Below, one piece after another: positions 31,006 to 34,364 of a DNA stretch of 34,364 nucleotides; position 1 is the stretch's first letter; the number at the start of each line of letters is the position of its first letter. The stretch covers positions 1 through 34,364 of the forward strand of contig JAIRNG010000145.1 in assembly GCA_031258135.1 (NCBI GenBank). Reading direction: 5' to 3'. The translations under genes and the position numbers were made by a program. A model generated the notes under the pieces. It searched no databases. It was not told the origin of the DNA and saw nothing but the letters and a program-made list of their open reading frames with translations. The DNA is from Mediterranea sp. (in: CFB group bacteria) (GTDB taxonomy: Bacteria; Bacteroidota; Bacteroidia; Bacteroidales; Bacteroidaceae).

Positions 31006-34000
31006 TTATTGAATATCGTCAAAAGTCTGTATCTCTACCGGGCCCAGCAATCCGGAGGGCTGCAACGGAGAGTTTACCTTCCACGGATTGACTGCCGTCC
31101 ATGTCGGGCGCCGGTCTTCAGGAAGGAACTGATCGCCAATCAGACGGTTCTGCCAATTGTTGACGACGGTGACTTCCAGTTTGTTTTCTCCCGCCTTCAG
31201 GCAGGGAGTTACCTTCAGGCGATAGGGGGCCGTCCATACGCCGCCCGCGTATTGCCCGTTGATTTTGACTTTCGCCATGACCATCACTTTGCCCAGGCTG
31301 AGATAGAGTTCTTTCCCCGGCAGTTCTTCCAATGAAAACGTTGTCGTGTAGACCGCTTCGCCGGAGAAGTACCGGATGCTTTCGTCGGCAGACTCCGCCC
31401 AGTCGGCCGGTTGCGGAAAGACCACCGGCGTGTCCGGCCCTCTTTTCCCTGCCTCGAACGTCACCAACCACGGGGTGTTTATCTTGCAAACCGTTTGGGG
31501 AACTGCATAGTTCTTCTTTTTCCTTTCCGCCTTTACACCCTTGCGGAACACGATGAAGGCGCTTTCGCTTCCTTCCAGTTCGATGTGCAGAAGCGTATGC
31601 TCTCCCGACCGCTTGAAGTCCGGTAAACGGCGGGTCTTTGCCGTCACGGGGTCCCAGAGTTCGGGCGACAATCCTCCGGCCACACGAAATGCGCCGTCGA
31701 AAGAGACCTTCCCGTCGCTCTGATTGGACAGGAAATAGATCTCCCCGTCGGCCAGCGTACGGTGTATATACAATACGGGGACATCCGTTCCGGCCCGGAA
31801 ATCAGGATGTATGCCCAACGTGTTCAGCGCCTCTTGCATCCCCGTACCGCGACGGAACACCTTCCCCGCACCATACGTACCGGCGGCAAACAACGCTTTC
31901 CCCAGGCGCCGCACCTCTTCGTCCGCATCCGGATAACCCGCCAGGCTCGGAGAACAGACGGGGGCGTCGCCATATACGGCCAACCCTTCATGCACCAGTT
32001 CGCTGATCTTCTTCAAAACCCCGGGCCGCATGGATTTCTGGTCGGGCAACACCAGCAAACGATATTTCATACCGTCAGGTAAAGTCAGGCAGCCGTCTTT
32101 CACGGCGGCTCTCGTCAGGAGGACTTCGGCGTTTATATAATCAAAAGAGTAGCCCTGGGGCAGGAGGGGGTCTTCCCGGCCTGTCATTTTCGGCGTATCC
32201 TCGCCGATAAAGTAAGCCACATCAGCTACATAAACGCCTTGCTGCAACATGTAGTTGGCCCGCCGCAGATAACCGGTGAACAGATCTATCTGGCCGAACC
32301 ATGTATTCTTCCGGTTGAAATCATTGCCGAACCATGCGCTCATACCCGGATTGCGGTCTTCATAAGGCTGGTGGATATTCACGTGAAGTATCGTCGCATT
32401 GATCCCCTCCGTAAAGAAACGGTCGATGCGCGCTTTCATCTCCCCGGGATAACGGGCGTAATTGGGGCCGTTGCTGGTGCAGGACTCCGACCAGATGCGT
32501 TTCTTCCCGTAGATATGCCCGCAAGAAGATGCCGCGCGGTTTTCTATCAAGCCCAGTTCCCCGACGCTCCAGAACTCTCCGCCTATCTCATCGGACTGTC
32601 CGCCGTATTGCAGGAACTCACCCGGAAAACCCCAGTGCCCGTAGTTCTCCAGCCAGGTGGTCAGTCCGTGGCGGTGGCATATTTCCGTCAGTCCCCCGAC
32701 ATATTCATACGAAACCCCGTCGGCAACCAGCCGGCGCAAGTCCCAGAGGAAGCGTGAAGACAACTCTTCATTCCCCACCACCTTACCCTGTAGCACCGGC
32801 AAATAGGGCAACGGATCATATCCATAGCTGCTCCCGAAACGTTCAAGCATGTTGTCCGTCCAGTTCTGTCCGCCGGTTTCATAGCTATCCTGCACGGCAA
32901 TCTTCAGACTCTTGCGGTCGGCCTCCGGAATACGGCGAAGAATCTCGCCCATATACGCGTCGAAATGCGTAGCGACATGCTTCCTGCTCAGTTTATCCAC
33001 TTCAAGTCCGGTGGCATCAGGCGCAGCCGGAGCATTGGTCACACCGGTCGTCTTCATCTCAAGGCAGGAGATTACCCAATCCCCATCGGGCGCGTCCCAC
33101 GTCAGAACACCGTCTGCAGAAAGGAGGGGCGTCAAGTCCACCACCTTATCCTGCGGAATGGTAAAGCCGGCGGAATCCCTGTACCAATCCCTGTCCGGCC
33201 ACATATAAGAATCCCACTGCGGATCAGGACGCTGGTACATCTTTGCCAGAGACTGTTCCGGATAACGCTCCACGACTCTTTCCGAAGAAAGGGCTACCGT
33301 TGCGGTCATATCTCCGTGAATAAGCACAGGCGTATGCAGCACCAGACGGAAGTGGGTCGCCTTCGTTGCCGGAAGGGACAGCGCCACCGGAGCATTCCGG
33401 CAAAACCCGACTGTGGCCTGGTAGTTGCTGCGGTCTATCTCAAACTTCCGGATCGTCTTGTATCCATCCCCGGCCCTGACCTGCAATTCCGCATTCGTCC
33501 GAATATAATCGTCTGTCGAAAACAGAAAACTATGTATCGGCCGGTCGCCGTCCGTGCGCATCTCTATTGTCACAGGACGGTATCCCTTCTGTTGCACTTT
33601 CCATTCTTTCCGGTAGACATCCGCCTCAGCCGGATAAGCAATGACACGAACCAACTGCATGGTGTCCGGACGTCCGGGAATGGTATAAGAAAGACGTTGA
33701 GGCCCTTTGACCCGTTTGTCCGTAGCCGCAAGATAGCGCATGCTTTGTTCCGGCTTTATCCACGGGCCGCCGCTCTGGCTCCATCCCGGGCAGTTGAACA
33801 TGCCTATTTCAATACCCAGTTCGGTAGCGGTCTTCAGCGCCGTATGCACGGCATCCCACCACGCCGGGGTAAATATCTTCACATCCCCGTAGAGCTTCAC
33901 TTCCTTACCGATATTGCCTATATAGGCGCGGGTGATTCCGGCCTTCTTCATGGCATGGAGATCCTTCACTATACCTTCTTTGGATATGTTGTCCGAAAGC

Positions 34001-34149
34001 CAGTACCAATAACATCCTATCCTGATACTGTCGGGCACATTCCTGAAACCTTGTTCAATGGTTCCCAGCGAAGACGTCCCCTTCACTTCCGAACACCCTG
34101 CCAAAACGTAAATCATGATACCTGTCAGTATCATTAAAACTTTTTTCAT
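31006..34149 (-). CDS. GH106-type alpha-L-rhamnosidase lipoprotein
   Basis: The protein has 1,047 residues with a lipoprotein signal (MIYVLAGCSE, Cys19). The family's opening block is IGCYWYWLSDNISKEGIVKDLHAMKKAGI (44-72), followed by MFNCPGWSQSGGPW (117-130). A beta-rich insertion runs about 150-340. Acidic motifs of the catalytic barrel are VQDSYETGGQNW (419-430), WLENYGHWG (499-507) and WSESCTSNG (553-561). A C-terminal beta-sandwich ends LLGPVEIQTFDD. This size and layout resemble the larger GH106 enzymes such as those acting on rhamnogalacturonan, and it is clearly distinct from the two shorter GH106 enzymes in the main block. The linkage is not predictable. Its TAA abuts or nearly abuts the next gene, implying coupled translation. 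Confidence 0.9.
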   Translation of the reverse strand: MKKVLMILTGIMIYVLAGCSEVKGTSSLGTIEQGFRNVPDSIRIGCYWYWLSDNISKEGIVKDLHAMKKAGITRAYIGNIGKEVKLYGDVKIFTPAWWDAVHTALKTATELGIEIGMFNCPGWSQSGGPWIKPEQSMRYLAATDKRVKGPQRLSYTIPGRPDTMQLVRVIAYPAEADVYRKEWKVQQKGYRPVTIEMRTDGDRPIHSFLFSTDDYIRTNAELQVRAGDGYKTIRKFEIDRSNYQATVGFCRNAPVALSLPATKATHFRLVLHTPVLIHGDMTATVALSSERVVERYPEQSLAKMYQRPDPQWDSYMWPDRDWYRDSAGFTIPQDKVVDLTPLLSADGVLTWDAPDGDWVISCLEMKTTGVTNAPAAPDATGLEVDKLSRKHVATHFDAYMGEILRRIPEADRKSLKIAVQDSYETGGQNWTDNMLERFGSSYGYDPLPYLPVLQGKVVGNEELSSRFLWDLRRLVADGVSYEYVGGLTEICHRHGLTTWLENYGHWGFPGEFLQYGGQSDEIGGEFWSVGELGLIENRAASSCGHIYGKKRIWSESCTSNGPNYARYPGEMKARIDRFFTEGINATILHVNIHQPYEDRNPGMSAWFGNDFNRKNTWFGQIDLFTGYLRRANYMLQQGVYVADVAYFIGEDTPKMTGREDPLLPQGYSFDYINAEVLLTRAAVKDGCLTLPDGMKYRLLVLPDQKSMRPGVLKKISELVHEGLAVYGDAPVCSPSLAGYPDADEEVRRLGKALFAAGTYGAGKVFRRGTGMQEALNTLGIHPDFRAGTDVPVLYIHRTLADGEIYFLSNQSDGKVSFDGAFRVAGGLSPELWDPVTAKTRRLPDFKRSGEHTLLHIELEGSESAFIVFRKGVKAERKKKNYAVPQTVCKINTPWLVTFEAGKRGPDTPVVFPQPADWAESADESIRYFSGEAVYTTTFSLEELPGKELYLSLGKVMVMAKVKINGQYAGGVWTAPYRLKVTPCLKAGENKLEVTVVNNWQNRLIGDQFLPEDRRPTWTAVNPWKVNSPLQPSGLLGPVEIQTFDDIQ

Positions 34150-34194
34150 TTATAATCAATATTATTTTAACTGTTTATTAAATTCATTCACTGC

Positions 34195-34220
34195 GCCATT
34201 AAAGAGCATTATTTAATGGC
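34195..34220. terminator. 9-bp perfect hairpin between the edge gene and GH106
   Basis: GCCATTAAA (34195-34203) and TTTAATGGC (34212-34220) pair perfectly around an 8-nt loop. The hairpin lies in the 97-bp gap between the stop at 34247 and the GH106 start at 34149. There is no T-run on the transcribed side, so it may be a weak terminator, an mRNA-stabilising stem, or an operator. Confidence 0.35.
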
Positions 34221-34246
34221 ATACGCCTAAACATGAAGACGAGAGA

Positions 34247-34364
34247 TCATCTCAATATCAACTCTATTACAGGTACATCCACATCCGGTCTTTCCACCGG
34301 AAGCGAAAGTATCACATCACCTTCCTTTGAGGTTTCTGTGGTATGGTCTCCTTGTTCCGTTTGC
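34247..34364 (-). CDS. C-terminal end of an unidentified gene, 5' part outside window
   Basis: One minus-strand frame is open from the right edge to a TGA at 34247-34249 and gives 38 residues ending in KEGDVILSLPVERPD then VDVPVIELILR. The ILSLPVERPDV...VIEL pattern is like the last beta-strands of a glycoside hydrolase, for example the C-terminal beta-sandwich of GH29 fucosidases, but this is too short to assign. It is probably co-transcribed with the GH106 gene 97 bp downstream. Confidence 0.55.
   Translation of the reverse strand, partial: QTEQGDHTTETSKEGDVILSLPVERPDVDVPVIELILR

Noticed and set aside
1..34364. tRNA, rRNA or riboswitch genes
   Set aside because: No cloverleaf, ribosomal RNA segment or known riboswitch core was recognised in the gaps, which are short apart from the 726-bp array region.

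Overview
The window is most of a large polysaccharide utilization locus (PUL) from a member of the Bacteroidetes, most likely Bacteroidales. The evidence is two tandem SusC/SusD pairs, many secreted or lipoprotein glycoside hydrolases with Bacteroidetes-style signal peptides, few Shine-Dalgarno sequences, and short gaps between genes on one strand. GC content is about 43-63% in the lines counted by hand, so the genus is left open. Every supported gene is on the minus strand, and transcription runs from high to low coordinates. Long plus-strand ORFs are antisense shadows.

Upstream block (34364 to 28575): the last 39 codons of an unidentified gene, then a GH106-type alpha-L-rhamnosidase lipoprotein, a GH63/MGH1-like (alpha/alpha)6 glycosidase lipoprotein, and an endonuclease/exonuclease/phosphatase-fold lipoprotein. 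A 726-bp non-coding gap follows. It holds seven 42-bp tandem repeats, each centred on a 16-bp palindrome, nested between the arms of an ACGCAGATT-type inverted repeat.

Main block (27848 to 1): SusC (with STN domain), SusD, a second SusC (without the usual N-terminal carboxypeptidase-like domain), a second SusD carrying a low-GC inserted beta-rich domain, a DUF1735-M64 peptidase lipoprotein, a GH63-like enzyme, GH31, a GH106 enzyme that reads into the N-terminus of a GH78 enzyme, the rest of GH78 in another frame, GH30, GH65, and a second GH106-type enzyme cut by the window edge. Gaps are 3-67 bp except for 184 bp between the peptidase and GH63 genes.

Inferred joint role: the SusC/D pairs capture and import oligosaccharides. 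GH106 and GH78 remove alpha-L-rhamnose. GH31, GH65 and GH63-type enzymes remove alpha-glucosyl (or related) units, and GH30 cleaves a beta-linkage. The M64 peptidase suggests a protein-linked glycan. No polysaccharide lyase, sulfatase, HTCS, SusR-like, ECF sigma or anti-sigma gene is visible in the window.

The most unusual points are the 42-bp palindrome array, a 23-bp repeat cluster that breaks the frame inside a GH106-GH78 coding region, and the domain insertion in SusD.
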